Positions 1 through 5,484 of a stretch of DNA of 5,484 bases are shown piece by piece. The DNA is from an uncultured Eubacteriales bacterium (lineage in GTDB: Bacteria; Bacillota; Clostridia; Oscillospirales; Acutalibacteraceae). The translations under genes and the position numbers were made by a program. Every line of letters starts with the position of its first letter. Positions within the stretch are counted from its first letter, which is position 1. Below the pieces are notes generated by a model. It did no database searches. It was not told where the DNA came from and saw only the letters and a list, made by a program, of their open reading frames with translations. Location of the stretch: assembly GCA_934476025.1 (NCBI GenBank), contig CAKSNI010000086.1, forward strand, positions 1 to 5,484. Direction: 5' to 3'.

Positions 1-309
1 GGCGAAGGGTTCATCAACGCCACCGACCTGGCCGATTACCTGGTAAAAAAAGGCCGGCCCTTCCGCACCGCCTATAAAGAAGTCGGGCAGCTGGTAGCCT
101 ACTGCCTTAACAACAAGCTGGTTTTGGAAACCGTTCCGATTGAAAAATACCGGGAAGTGGATGATTTATTTGACTCTGATTTGTACCGGGAAATTTCTTT
201 GAAAACCTGTGTGGAAAAACGGATTTCCGCCGGCGGAACCGGGGAAAAATCGGTTGAAAGACAAATTCAAGTAATGACGGAGTATCTGCATGAAAAAGGT
301 ATTTATTGA
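1..309 (+). CDS. argH: Argininosuccinate lyase, C-terminal part (partial, 5' end outside window)
   Basis: The last 102 codons of argininosuccinate lyase are present, in frame from base 1 and ending at TGA 307-309. The enzyme is a cytosolic homotetramer of the fumarase/aspartase superfamily that splits argininosuccinate into arginine and fumarate, the last step of the pathway. The visible part is the C-terminal helical domain. It opens with GFINATDLADYLVKKGRPFR, matching the family's 'ATDLADYLV-KG-PFR-A' block, continues with the 'VG-LV-YC' helix, and ends with the conserved 'GGT' near the C-terminus (SAGGTG). The catalytic 'GSSxMPQKKNP' loop would lie upstream and cannot be seen. The last 20 nt overlap argC. 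Within what is visible the frame is intact. Being first among the visible genes, ahead of argCJBDF, it may be preceded by argG, but that is inference. Confidence 0.93.
   Translation, partial: GEGFINATDLADYLVKKGRPFRTAYKEVGQLVAYCLNNKLVLETVPIEKYREVDDLFDSDLYREISLKTCVEKRISAGGTGEKSVERQIQVMTEYLHEKGIY
279..282 (+). promoter_or_regulatory. Ribosome binding site of argC
   Basis: GGAG lies inside the argH coding sequence, 7 nt before the argC ATG at 290. It supports that ATG as the true start. Because the site and the start codon are both within argH, ribosomes finishing argH should expose or reach it, which favours translational coupling (inference). Confidence 0.7.
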
Positions 310-1216
310 TGGCAGCGCCGGAACAACGGGGCTGCGGATTTTCGAGCGTTTGAACGCCCGGAAAGAAATTGAATTGATCGAACTTTCCGAGAGCAGGCGA
401 AAGGATCCGACCGCCCGGAAAGAGGCGTTAAACCAGGCTGATGTAGCTTTCTTGTGCCTGCCGGACGAGGCAGCCAGAGAATCGGTTTCCCTGGTGGAAA
501 ACCCCGAAACCGTAATCCTGGACACCTCCACCGCCCACCGGACCAGTAAAGCCTTTGTCTACGGTTTTCCGGAACTTTCCGGAGAAATCCGAAAGAGCAT
601 CACCGCTTCCAAGCGAATTGCCGTTCCCGGTTGTCACGCCAGCGGTTTTATTTCCCTCATTGATCCCCTGATTCGGCAGGGGATTTTATCCAAAGACGCC
701 TTGCTTTCCTGTTTCTCCGTCACCGGTTACAGCGGCGGCGGCAAAAAGATGATTGCCGAATACGAAGCCGCCAATCGGAGTGCTTTGCTGCATTCTCCCC
801 GTCAGTATTCCCTTTCTCAGTTTCATAAACATTTACCGGAAATGACGGCCGTCACCCATCTAAAAAACGCCCCGGTGTTTTCCCCGATTGTTGCCGACTA
901 TTACAGTGGGATGACGGTCACGGTTCCGCTTTTTTCCGAAATGCTTTCCGGCACGGCACAAGATATCCGGGAAATCTACCGGCAGCAATACCCCGGCCCG
1001 ATTGTCCGGTATGCGGAATCGCCCGATGAAAACGGATTTCTGGCGGCCAATCGGCTGGCCGGAAAAGACAGCATGGAAATTTCCGTAGCCGGGAACGAAG
1101 ATCGGATATTGCTGATTTCCCGATATGATAACCTTGGCAAAGGAGCTTCGGGGGCCGCTGTACAATGTATGAATCTGGTGCTGGGGCTTCCCGAAACCGA
1201 AGGACTTGTTTTATAA
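290..1216 (+). CDS. argC: N-acetyl-gamma-glutamyl-phosphate reductase, type 2 (short form)
   Basis: This enzyme makes N-acetylglutamate-5-semialdehyde by NADPH-dependent reduction of N-acetylglutamyl phosphate in the cytosol. The protein is 308 aa, fitting the shorter 'type 2' ArgC family; the common type is about 340 aa. The Rossmann nucleotide site is at the N-terminus (VFIDGSAGTTGL, residues 4-15). DADVAFLCLP-like residues 50-58 and the DTSTAHR segment (78-84) are typical of type 2. The catalytic cysteine is C115 in VPGCHASG (112-119). GYSGGGKKMI (146-155) and the HKHLPEM block (179-185), which supplies the conserved histidine, complete the active site. The usual Asn before the PGC motif is Val here. 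The start overlaps the end of argH by 20 nt and has a GGAG site 7 nt upstream. The reading frame is intact, and argJ follows after 18 nt. The enzyme name is near certain; the type 2 assignment is made from recognised motifs and length. Confidence 0.95.
   Translation: MKKVFIDGSAGTTGLRIFERLNARKEIELIELSESRRKDPTARKEALNQADVAFLCLPDEAARESVSLVENPETVILDTSTAHRTSKAFVYGFPELSGEIRKSITASKRIAVPGCHASGFISLIDPLIRQGILSKDALLSCFSVTGYSGGGKKMIAEYEAANRSALLHSPRQYSLSQFHKHLPEMTAVTHLKNAPVFSPIVADYYSGMTVTVPLFSEMLSGTAQDIREIYRQQYPGPIVRYAESPDENGFLAANRLAGKDSMEISVAGNEDRILLISRYDNLGKGASGAAVQCMNLVLGLPETEGLVL
661..687 (+). other. Perfect inverted repeat (hairpin) inside argC, followed by a short T run
   Basis: ATCCCCTG (663-670) and CAGGGGAT (677-684) form an uninterrupted 8-bp stem with a 6-nt loop (ATTCGG). 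TTTT follows at 684-687, sharing its first base with the stem. The shape recalls an intrinsic terminator, but the T run is short and broken by A at 688. It encodes an ordinary segment of ArgC (DPLIRQGI), so it may be a by-product of codon choice. The repeat is seen directly; a function is not. Confidence 0.4.
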
Positions 1217-1220
1217 CCCG

Positions 1221-1227
1221 AAAGGAG
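1221..1227 (+). promoter_or_regulatory. Strong ribosome binding site of argJ
   Basis: AAAGGAG lies 7 nt before the argJ ATG, in the 18-nt gap after argC. This is the strongest Shine-Dalgarno match in the window and fixes the argJ start at 1235. The gap has no room for a separate promoter. Confidence 0.85.
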
Positions 1228-1234
1228 TCACAAA

Positions 1235-2449
1235 ATGAAAATCATCAACGGCGGCATTTGTGCCGCACAGGGATTCCAGGCCGGCGGCATTCACTGCGGC
1301 ATTCGCAAAAACCGCACCAAACGGGATCTTTCCCTGATTATCAGCGAAAAACGGGCTGCCGCGACGGCGGTTTATACCACCAATTTGGTCAAAGGCGCTC
1401 CCCTGACTGTAACCAAATCCCACCTGCAGGACGGATACGCCCGGGCGGTCATCTGCAACAGCGGGAATGCCAACACCTGCAACGCAAACGGCATCGAAAT
1501 TGCCGAAGCCACCTGTCGGCTGTTGGGAGATGCCCTGCAGATTTCTCCGGATGATGTAGTGGTTGCTTCTACCGGCGTTATCGGGCAGCCGCTCAATCTC
1601 TCCCCGATTCAAAACGGGATTCCTTCGCTGATTGCCTCTTTATCCTCCGGCGGAAGCGCTGCGGCAGCCGAAGGCATCATGACCACCGATACCAAAATCA
1701 AGGAAATTGCCGTTTCCTTTGAAATCGGCGGAAAACTCTGCAAAATCGGAGGAATTGCCAAAGGTTCCGGGATGATTCATCCCGATATGGCCACCATGCT
1801 TGTCTTTATTACCACCGACTGCGCCATCTCTCCGTCCATGCTGCAGAAGGCGCTTTCCGGTGATGTTCAAAACACCTTCAACATGATCAGCATTGACGGC
1901 GATACTTCCACCAACGATATGGTGACCGTACTGGCCAACGGCATGGCGGAAAACCCGGAAATCACCGACGAAGGCGAAGATTTTTCCCTCTTTATGAAGG
2001 CGCTGAATACCGTGAACACTCACCTGTGCCGCTATATCGCCGGGGACGGCGAAGGCGCCACCAAGCTGATCGAATGCCGGGTAAGCGAAGCCGACTCAAT
2101 AACCACCGCAAAAACCGTTGCCAAGTCGGTGGTTTGTTCCTCCCTGACCAAGGCCGCCATGTTCGGTGCCGATGCCAACTGGGGACGGGTTCTCTGTGCC
2201 ATCGGGTATTCCAAAGCCCCGGTGGATGTCCGGAAAATTGATGTTGCATTTCGTTCCGACAAAGGGGAAATCACGGTTTGTCAAAACGGATCCGGCGTTC
2301 CCTTCAGCGAAGAAAAGGCCAAAGAAATTCTTCTCGAAAAGGAAATCGAAATTTTGATTTCCCTTCATGCCGGGGAAGCCTCCTCCACTGCGTGGGGATG
2401 TGACCTGACCTACGATTATGTCAAAATTAACGGTGATTACCGCACTTGA
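1235..2449 (+). CDS. argJ: Ornithine acetyltransferase / glutamate N-acetyltransferase (ArgJ)
   Basis: ArgJ transfers the acetyl group from N-acetylornithine to glutamate, giving ornithine and regenerating N-acetylglutamate. Bifunctional members also make N-acetylglutamate from acetyl-CoA. The protein is 404 aa, normal for the family, which is an N-terminal-nucleophile type enzyme made as a precursor that cuts itself into alpha and beta chains. The cleavage motif KGSGMIHPDMATML is at 176-189, predicting a cut between A186 and T187 with T187 as the nucleophile. The oxyanion-hole Thr-Gly is in STGVIG (112-117). NSGNAN (75-80), DGDTSTNDMV (221-230), GDGEGATK (271-277), the GADANWGRVL block (311-320) and the C-terminal KINGDYRT (397-404) are all conserved family signatures. 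The position usually held by Asn in 'HPNMATML' is Asp184, a mild variation. Whether it is bifunctional or only the transacetylase cannot be read from sequence. Its presence suggests that argE and perhaps argA are not needed. Confidence 0.97.
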   Translation: MKIINGGICAAQGFQAGGIHCGIRKNRTKRDLSLIISEKRAAATAVYTTNLVKGAPLTVTKSHLQDGYARAVICNSGNANTCNANGIEIAEATCRLLGDALQISPDDVVVASTGVIGQPLNLSPIQNGIPSLIASLSSGGSAAAAEGIMTTDTKIKEIAVSFEIGGKLCKIGGIAKGSGMIHPDMATMLVFITTDCAISPSMLQKALSGDVQNTFNMISIDGDTSTNDMVTVLANGMAENPEITDEGEDFSLFMKALNTVNTHLCRYIAGDGEGATKLIECRVSEADSITTAKTVAKSVVCSSLTKAAMFGADANWGRVLCAIGYSKAPVDVRKIDVAFRSDKGEITVCQNGSGVPFSEEKAKEILLEKEIEILISLHAGEASSTAWGCDLTYDYVKINGDYRT

Positions 2450-2454
2450 GGTGA
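2448..2454 (+). promoter_or_regulatory. Ribosome binding site that selects the argB TTG start
   Basis: GAGGTGA overlaps the argJ stop codon (TGA 2447-2449) and stands 5 nt before TTG 2460. The in-frame ATG at 2418 lies well inside argJ with no good purine-rich site before it. The in-frame GTG at 2451 falls within the site itself. The placement therefore favours TTG 2460 as the argB start. Confidence 0.7.
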
Positions 2455-2459
2455 AAATC

Positions 2460-3338
2460 TTGTCAGTCAATATCAGCAATGCCCAGCGGGCGGAGGTGTT
2501 AACCCAGGCTCTGCCCTATATTCAAAAATACTACGGAAAAACCATTGTGATCAAATACGGCGGAAACGCCATGATCAATGAAGAACTCAAACAGCAGGTG
2601 ATGGAGGATATAGTTCTTTTGTCCCTGATCGGGGTAAAGGTTGTGCTGGTGCACGGCGGCGGTCCCGAAATTACCGATACCCTGAAAAAACTCGGAAAGG
2701 CTTCGGTCTTTGTTGACGGCCTTCGGGTAACCGATGCCGAAACCGCCGAGGTGGTCCAGATGGTGCTGGCCGGAAAAATCAATAAAAGTCTGGTTCATTT
2801 GCTGGAAATGAAGGGCGGAAAAGCCATGGGGCTTTCGGGGATGGACGGCAATCTGATTGAGGCCGAGGTTAAAGACCCGAAACTGGGGTTTGTCGGCAGC
2901 ATCACAAAAGTGAATGTGCAGCCGATCTTTGACCTGCTCGGCCACGATTATATTCCCGTGGTTTCCACGGTCGGCTGTGATATGCGGGGCCATGTGTACA
3001 ATGTCAATGCCGACACAGCCGCCGCCTGCATCGCCGGAGCCATGCAGGCCGAAAGACTGATTTCCATGACCGATATTGCCGGCATTCTCCGGGATAAAGA
3101 CGATCCAGCCTCTCTGATTCCCGGAATCACCATCAGCGAGGCGATGCGCCTGTTTGAGGACGGCACCATTTCCGGCGGAATGATTCCGAAGGTGGAGTGC
3201 TGCATCGATGCCATTCACCGCGGGGTTAAAAAAGTCATTATTCTGGACGGGCGCGTTCCGCACGCTCTGTTGATTGAAACACTCACCGACGAAGGCGCCG
3301 GAACCATGGTAACGGGGGAAAAACATGAACAGCGTTAA
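2460..3338 (+). CDS. argB: N-acetylglutamate kinase, probably of the arginine-inhibited type
   Basis: This kinase phosphorylates N-acetylglutamate with ATP, the second step of the pathway and the usual target of arginine feedback when ArgJ recycles acetyl groups. It belongs to the amino acid kinase fold. From the TTG start the product is 292 aa. Visible motifs are KYGGNAM (32-38, with catalytic K32), VHGGGPEI (64-71, phosphate-binding glycines), GLRVTD (87-92, with the acetylglutamate-binding Arg89), NVNADTAA (181-188, with catalytic D185), SMTDIAGIL (202-210) and GGMIPKV (239-245, with K244). The N-terminal helix NAQRAEVLTQALPYIQ (7-22), absent from the short, arginine-insensitive E. coli enzyme, is the element linked to hexamer formation and arginine inhibition in family members such as those of Thermotoga and Pseudomonas. 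An upstream in-frame ATG at 2418 would add 14 residues unlike the family and overlap argJ by 32 nt, so TTG 2460 is preferred. Enzyme identity is near certain; start and feedback type are inference. Confidence 0.95.
   Translation: MSVNISNAQRAEVLTQALPYIQKYYGKTIVIKYGGNAMINEELKQQVMEDIVLLSLIGVKVVLVHGGGPEITDTLKKLGKASVFVDGLRVTDAETAEVVQMVLAGKINKSLVHLLEMKGGKAMGLSGMDGNLIEAEVKDPKLGFVGSITKVNVQPIFDLLGHDYIPVVSTVGCDMRGHVYNVNADTAAACIAGAMQAERLISMTDIAGILRDKDDPASLIPGITISEAMRLFEDGTISGGMIPKVECCIDAIHRGVKKVIILDGRVPHALLIETLTDEGAGTMVTGEKHEQR
3314..3319 (+). promoter_or_regulatory. Ribosome binding site of argD
   Basis: GGGGGA within the end of argB lies 5 nt before the argD ATG at 3325. It is less like the consensus than the argJ site. 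Start and site both lie inside argB, so argD translation may depend partly on ribosomes arriving from argB (inference). Confidence 0.5.
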
Positions 3339-4491
3339 AAAAGCCGATCAAATCTATCTTGCCGGAACCTATTCCCGGTTTCCGGTGGTCATCACCGGCG
3401 GAAAGGGTTCCCTGCTGACCGATGAAAACGGGAAGGAATACATCGATTTTTCCTCGGGAATTGCCGTTAATACCTTCGGCGCGGCCGACGAGGAATGGGT
3501 GTCCGCCGTATCCGGGCAGCTGCGCCGGATTCAGCACACGTCAAATCTTTATTATACCCTACCCCAAACCCGTCTTGCCGAATTGCTGTGCCAAAAGACC
3601 GGAATGAAAAAGGTATTCTTTTCCAATTCGGGTGCCGAAGCAAACGAATGTGCCATCAAAGCCTTTCGAAAATATGCCGCCGAAAAAAAGGGCAGCGACT
3701 ATTTCTGGATTGTTACCCTGAAAAACAGTTTCCACGGCCGCACCGTCACCACCCTGGCCGCTACCGGGCAGGAGGTTTTTCACCGGGATTTTCAGCCCCT
3801 GACCGAAGGATTCTGTTACGCCGAAGCCAACAATCCGGAAGATTTAAAACGGGTTGTTGCTTTCCATAAAACCGCCGCGATTTTTCTGGAGTGCATTCAA
3901 GGCGAAGGCGGCGTGCTCCCGCTTACCCGGGAATTTGTTCAAACAGCCGCTTCGCTTGCCAAAGAAAACGATATTCTTTTGGGAATTGACGAAGTACAGA
4001 CCGGCAACGGGCGAACCGGAAAATTGTATTCCTATATGCATTACGGCATTACCCCCGATATCGTCACCACCGCCAAGGGACTGGGGGGCGGTTTGCCGAT
4101 CGGCGCCACCCTTTTCGGCGAAAAAACGGAATCGGTTTTTACACCGGGGACTCATGGTTCGACCTTCGGCGGAAATCCGGCCGTTTGTGCCGGTGCCCTG
4201 AATGTTTTGCAACGAATGGACGACAAACTGCTCCAAGGCGTACAGCAAAAATCCAAACGGATTTTTTCCGCTTTGGAGGGAGCTGATGGAATCCGGAGTG
4301 TTTCCGGCATGGGACTGATGATCGGGGTAGAAACCGAAAAAGACGCTTCCGAAGTGATTGAAGAATGTCTGCAAAACGGGCTGCTGGTCATCAAGGCCAA
4401 AAACAAGGTGCGCCTTTTACCGGCGCTGAATATTCCGGATGCGCTTTTGGACAAAGGTCTTGAAATTTTACGGAAGGCTTGCGAGGTGTAA
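3325..4491 (+). CDS. argD: Acetylornithine aminotransferase (PLP-dependent, class III)
   Basis: The enzyme converts N-acetylglutamate-5-semialdehyde and glutamate to N-acetylornithine and 2-oxoglutarate, using pyridoxal phosphate, in the cytosol. It is 388 aa, typical of ArgD. In order, one sees YIDFSSGIAVNTFG (39-52), SNSGAEANE (100-108, PLP phosphate contact), SFHGRT (135-140, with R139 as likely substrate-binding Arg), ECIQGEGG (189-196), IDEVQTGNGRTG (221-232, D222 pairing with the pyridine nitrogen), TTAKGLGGGLPIGA (248-261, with Schiff-base lysine K251) and THGSTFGGNP (276-285). The C-terminal domain ends with VRLLPALNI (362-370). ATG 3325 overlaps the end of argB by 14 nt. Related class III enzymes (succinylornithine, ornithine and GABA aminotransferases) share the fold, but the motif set plus the position between argB and argF make ArgD the clear choice. 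Confidence 0.96.
   Translation: MNSVKKADQIYLAGTYSRFPVVITGGKGSLLTDENGKEYIDFSSGIAVNTFGAADEEWVSAVSGQLRRIQHTSNLYYTLPQTRLAELLCQKTGMKKVFFSNSGAEANECAIKAFRKYAAEKKGSDYFWIVTLKNSFHGRTVTTLAATGQEVFHRDFQPLTEGFCYAEANNPEDLKRVVAFHKTAAIFLECIQGEGGVLPLTREFVQTAASLAKENDILLGIDEVQTGNGRTGKLYSYMHYGITPDIVTTAKGLGGGLPIGATLFGEKTESVFTPGTHGSTFGGNPAVCAGALNVLQRMDDKLLQGVQQKSKRIFSALEGADGIRSVSGMGLMIGVETEKDASEVIEECLQNGLLVIKAKNKVRLLPALNIPDALLDKGLEILRKACEV
4483..4488 (+). promoter_or_regulatory. Ribosome binding site of argF
   Basis: GAGGTG at the very end of argD stands 6 nt before the argF ATG at 4495. Only 3 nt separate the argD stop (TAA 4489-4491) from that ATG, so termination and re-initiation could occur on the spot. Confidence 0.65.
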
Positions 4492-4494
4492 AGG

Positions 4495-5481
4495 ATGAAT
4501 TTAAAAGGTAAGAGTTTTTTAAAGCTGTTGGATTTTTCGGCCGCGGAAATTGAATCTCTGCTGGATCTTTCGGCCGAATTAAAACAAAAGAAAAAGGCGG
4601 GGATTCCCCACGCCTTTTTGAGCGGAAAAAATATTGCGCTGATTTTTGAAAAAACAAGCACCCGTACCCGCTGCAGTTTTGAAGTAGCGGCCCATGATTT
4701 GGGCATGGGGGTTACCTATCTTGACCCGACCGGTTCTCAGATTGGCAAAAAGGAAAGCATTGCCGATACTGCCCGGGTGCTCGGCCGGATGTTCGACGGC
4801 ATTGAATACCGCGGTTACGGCCAGGAAATTGTGGAAGAACTGGCCAGCTATGCCGGGGTTCCGGTTTGGAACGGCCTGACCAACGAATTTCACCCCACCC
4901 AGATTTTGGCCGACTTTTTAACCATTCGGGAACGGTTCGGGCATTTAAGAGGCATCAAACTGGTTTATCTGGGAGATGCCCGGTATAACATGGGCAACTC
5001 GTTGATGGTTGGTTGTGCAAAAATGGGGCTGCATTTTGTAGCCTGCGCGCCTGAAGGATATTTTCCCGATCCTGCCCTCACGGACACCTGCCTTGCTTTG
5101 GCCGAAAAAAGCGGCGCCACCCTGGAATTTGAATCCGATCCGATGAAAGCGGTTCAGGGCGCCGATGTTCTTTATACCGATGTATGGGTTTCCATGGGAG
5201 AACCGGCGGAGGTTTGGGAAGAAAGAATCCGGGCGCTTTCTCCCTACCAGGTGAACGGGAAAGTCCTGGCAGGAGCCAAAAGCAGCGCGGTATTCATGCA
5301 TTGTCTTCCGGCTTTTCATGACCTGAAAACCGGAATCGGCCGGGAAATAAAAGAACATTTCGGGCTCTCAGAACTGGAAGTCACAAATGCCGTATTTGAA
5401 TCGCCTCAATCGGTTGTTTTTGAGGAAGCCGAAAACCGGATGCACACCATCAAGGCTGTTATGGCCGCAACTTTGGGATAA
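4495..5481 (+). CDS. argF: Ornithine carbamoyltransferase
   Basis: The enzyme condenses ornithine with carbamoyl phosphate to give citrulline and phosphate in the cytosol; family members act as trimers or multiples of trimers. The product is 328 aa and complete. The N-terminal carbamoyl-phosphate domain carries FEKTSTRTRCSFE (51-63, the STRTR signature at 55-59), GSQIGKKES (80-88), EYRGYG (104-109) and HPTQ (133-136). The ornithine domain carries YLGDARYNMGNSLM (158-171), TDVWVSMGE (228-236) and MHCLPAFHD (268-276, with catalytic C270). These ornithine-site motifs separate it from aspartate carbamoyltransferase. The 'HCLPAFHD' form and the length resemble the ArgI/ArcB-like branch more than the shorter 'HCLPAHRG' branch. 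As part of a biosynthetic operon it is most likely anabolic. A terminator-like hairpin lies within codons 33-42. Confidence 0.96.
   Translation: MNLKGKSFLKLLDFSAAEIESLLDLSAELKQKKKAGIPHAFLSGKNIALIFEKTSTRTRCSFEVAAHDLGMGVTYLDPTGSQIGKKESIADTARVLGRMFDGIEYRGYGQEIVEELASYAGVPVWNGLTNEFHPTQILADFLTIRERFGHLRGIKLVYLGDARYNMGNSLMVGCAKMGLHFVACAPEGYFPDPALTDTCLALAEKSGATLEFESDPMKAVQGADVLYTDVWVSMGEPAEVWEERIRALSPYQVNGKVLAGAKSSAVFMHCLPAFHDLKTGIGREIKEHFGLSELEVTNAVFESPQSVVFEEAENRMHTIKAVMAATLG
4591..4620 (+). terminator. Terminator-like hairpin within the argF coding sequence (function uncertain)
   Basis: AAAAAGGCG (4591-4599) is complementary to CGCCTTTTT (4611-4619). GGG (4600-4602) pairs with CCC (4607-4609), with A4610 bulged and a 4-nt loop (ATTC). 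A G/C-rich stem followed at once by five T residues is the form of an intrinsic terminator, and the matching A run gives the same form on the other strand. It lies about 100 nt after the argF start, in sense codons for KAGIPHAFL. Translating ribosomes would normally keep it from folding, so it could act as a polarity or attenuation point, or be chance. The structure is seen; the function is not shown. Confidence 0.3.
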
Positions 5482-5484
5482 CGA

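Noticed and set aside
1217..1234. Possible promoter or ARG box between argC and argJ
   Set aside because: Only 18 nt, mostly taken by the ribosome site; no palindromic operator or -35/-10 pair fits.
2956..2970. 6-bp perfect inverted repeat (CCGTGG / CCACGG) in argB
   Set aside because: Short stem with a 3-nt loop and no T run; expected by chance in coding sequence of this composition.
2499..3326. Long open frame antisense to argB (275 codons)
   Set aside because: Mirrors the codon pattern of argB, has no recognisable protein motifs, and argB is unmistakable on the + strand.
3381..3404. Inverted repeat CCGGTG / CACCGG near the argD start
   Set aside because: Six pairs only, no T run and not positioned to cover the argD ribosome site; consistent with frequent CCGG-containing codon pairs.
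550..3410. Many TTCCGG / CCGGAA words, considered as uptake-like or regulatory repeats
   Set aside because: They fall in different frames and spacings within coding sequence and match favoured codons (TCC, CCG, GGA, GAA); no fixed longer core is shared.
4500..4523. A/T-only hairpin (TTTAAAA / TTTTAAA) with a run of six T just after the argF start
   Set aside because: All A-T pairs with a 10-nt loop, so weak; the T run encodes Phe-Leu in frame and no frameshift product is needed because argF is intact.
4152..4706. Antisense open frame spanning the argD/argF junction (184 codons)
   Set aside because: Low-complexity Ser/Phe/Lys-rich translation typical of an antisense shadow; both sense genes are conserved and complete.

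Overview
The window is a compact arginine-biosynthesis operon, read entirely on the + strand. It holds the 3' end of argH followed by complete argC, argJ, argB, argD and argF. Every base except about 35 lies in a gene. Adjacent genes overlap or sit at most 18 nt apart, so the six genes are very likely carried on one mRNA. No promoter, ARG-box-like operator, RNA gene, mobile element, CRISPR array or operon-end terminator is visible. The start of the transcription unit lies upstream of base 1, and the window stops 3 nt after the argF stop.

Layout: 1-309 is the argininosuccinate lyase C-terminus (ArgH, last step). 290-1216 is N-acetyl-gamma-glutamyl-phosphate reductase of the short 'type 2' family (ArgC, step 3). 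1235-2449 is ornithine/glutamate acetyltransferase (ArgJ, step 5 and, if bifunctional, step 1). 2460-3338 is N-acetylglutamate kinase (ArgB, step 2), read here from a TTG start. 3325-4491 is acetylornithine aminotransferase (ArgD, step 4). 4495-5481 is ornithine carbamoyltransferase (ArgF, step 6).

How they work together: ArgJ moves the acetyl group from N-acetylornithine back to glutamate. ArgB phosphorylates N-acetylglutamate, ArgC reduces it to the semialdehyde and ArgD transaminates it to N-acetylornithine. ArgJ then releases ornithine, ArgF makes citrulline with carbamoyl phosphate, and ArgH finishes arginine after ArgG, which is not in the window and may lie upstream. Having argJ fits the acetyl-recycling route. 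ArgB carries the N-terminal extension associated with arginine-inhibited kinases, which is the expected control point in that route.

Organism: the CJBD-F core order, purine-rich Shine-Dalgarno sites, a TTG start and roughly even base composition (judged by eye) suggest a bacterium, most plausibly a Clostridia-type Bacillota member of moderate G+C. This is inference; no marker gene settles it. I found no undescribed system. The most notable non-coding signals are two terminator-like hairpins inside coding sequence, in argF and argC.
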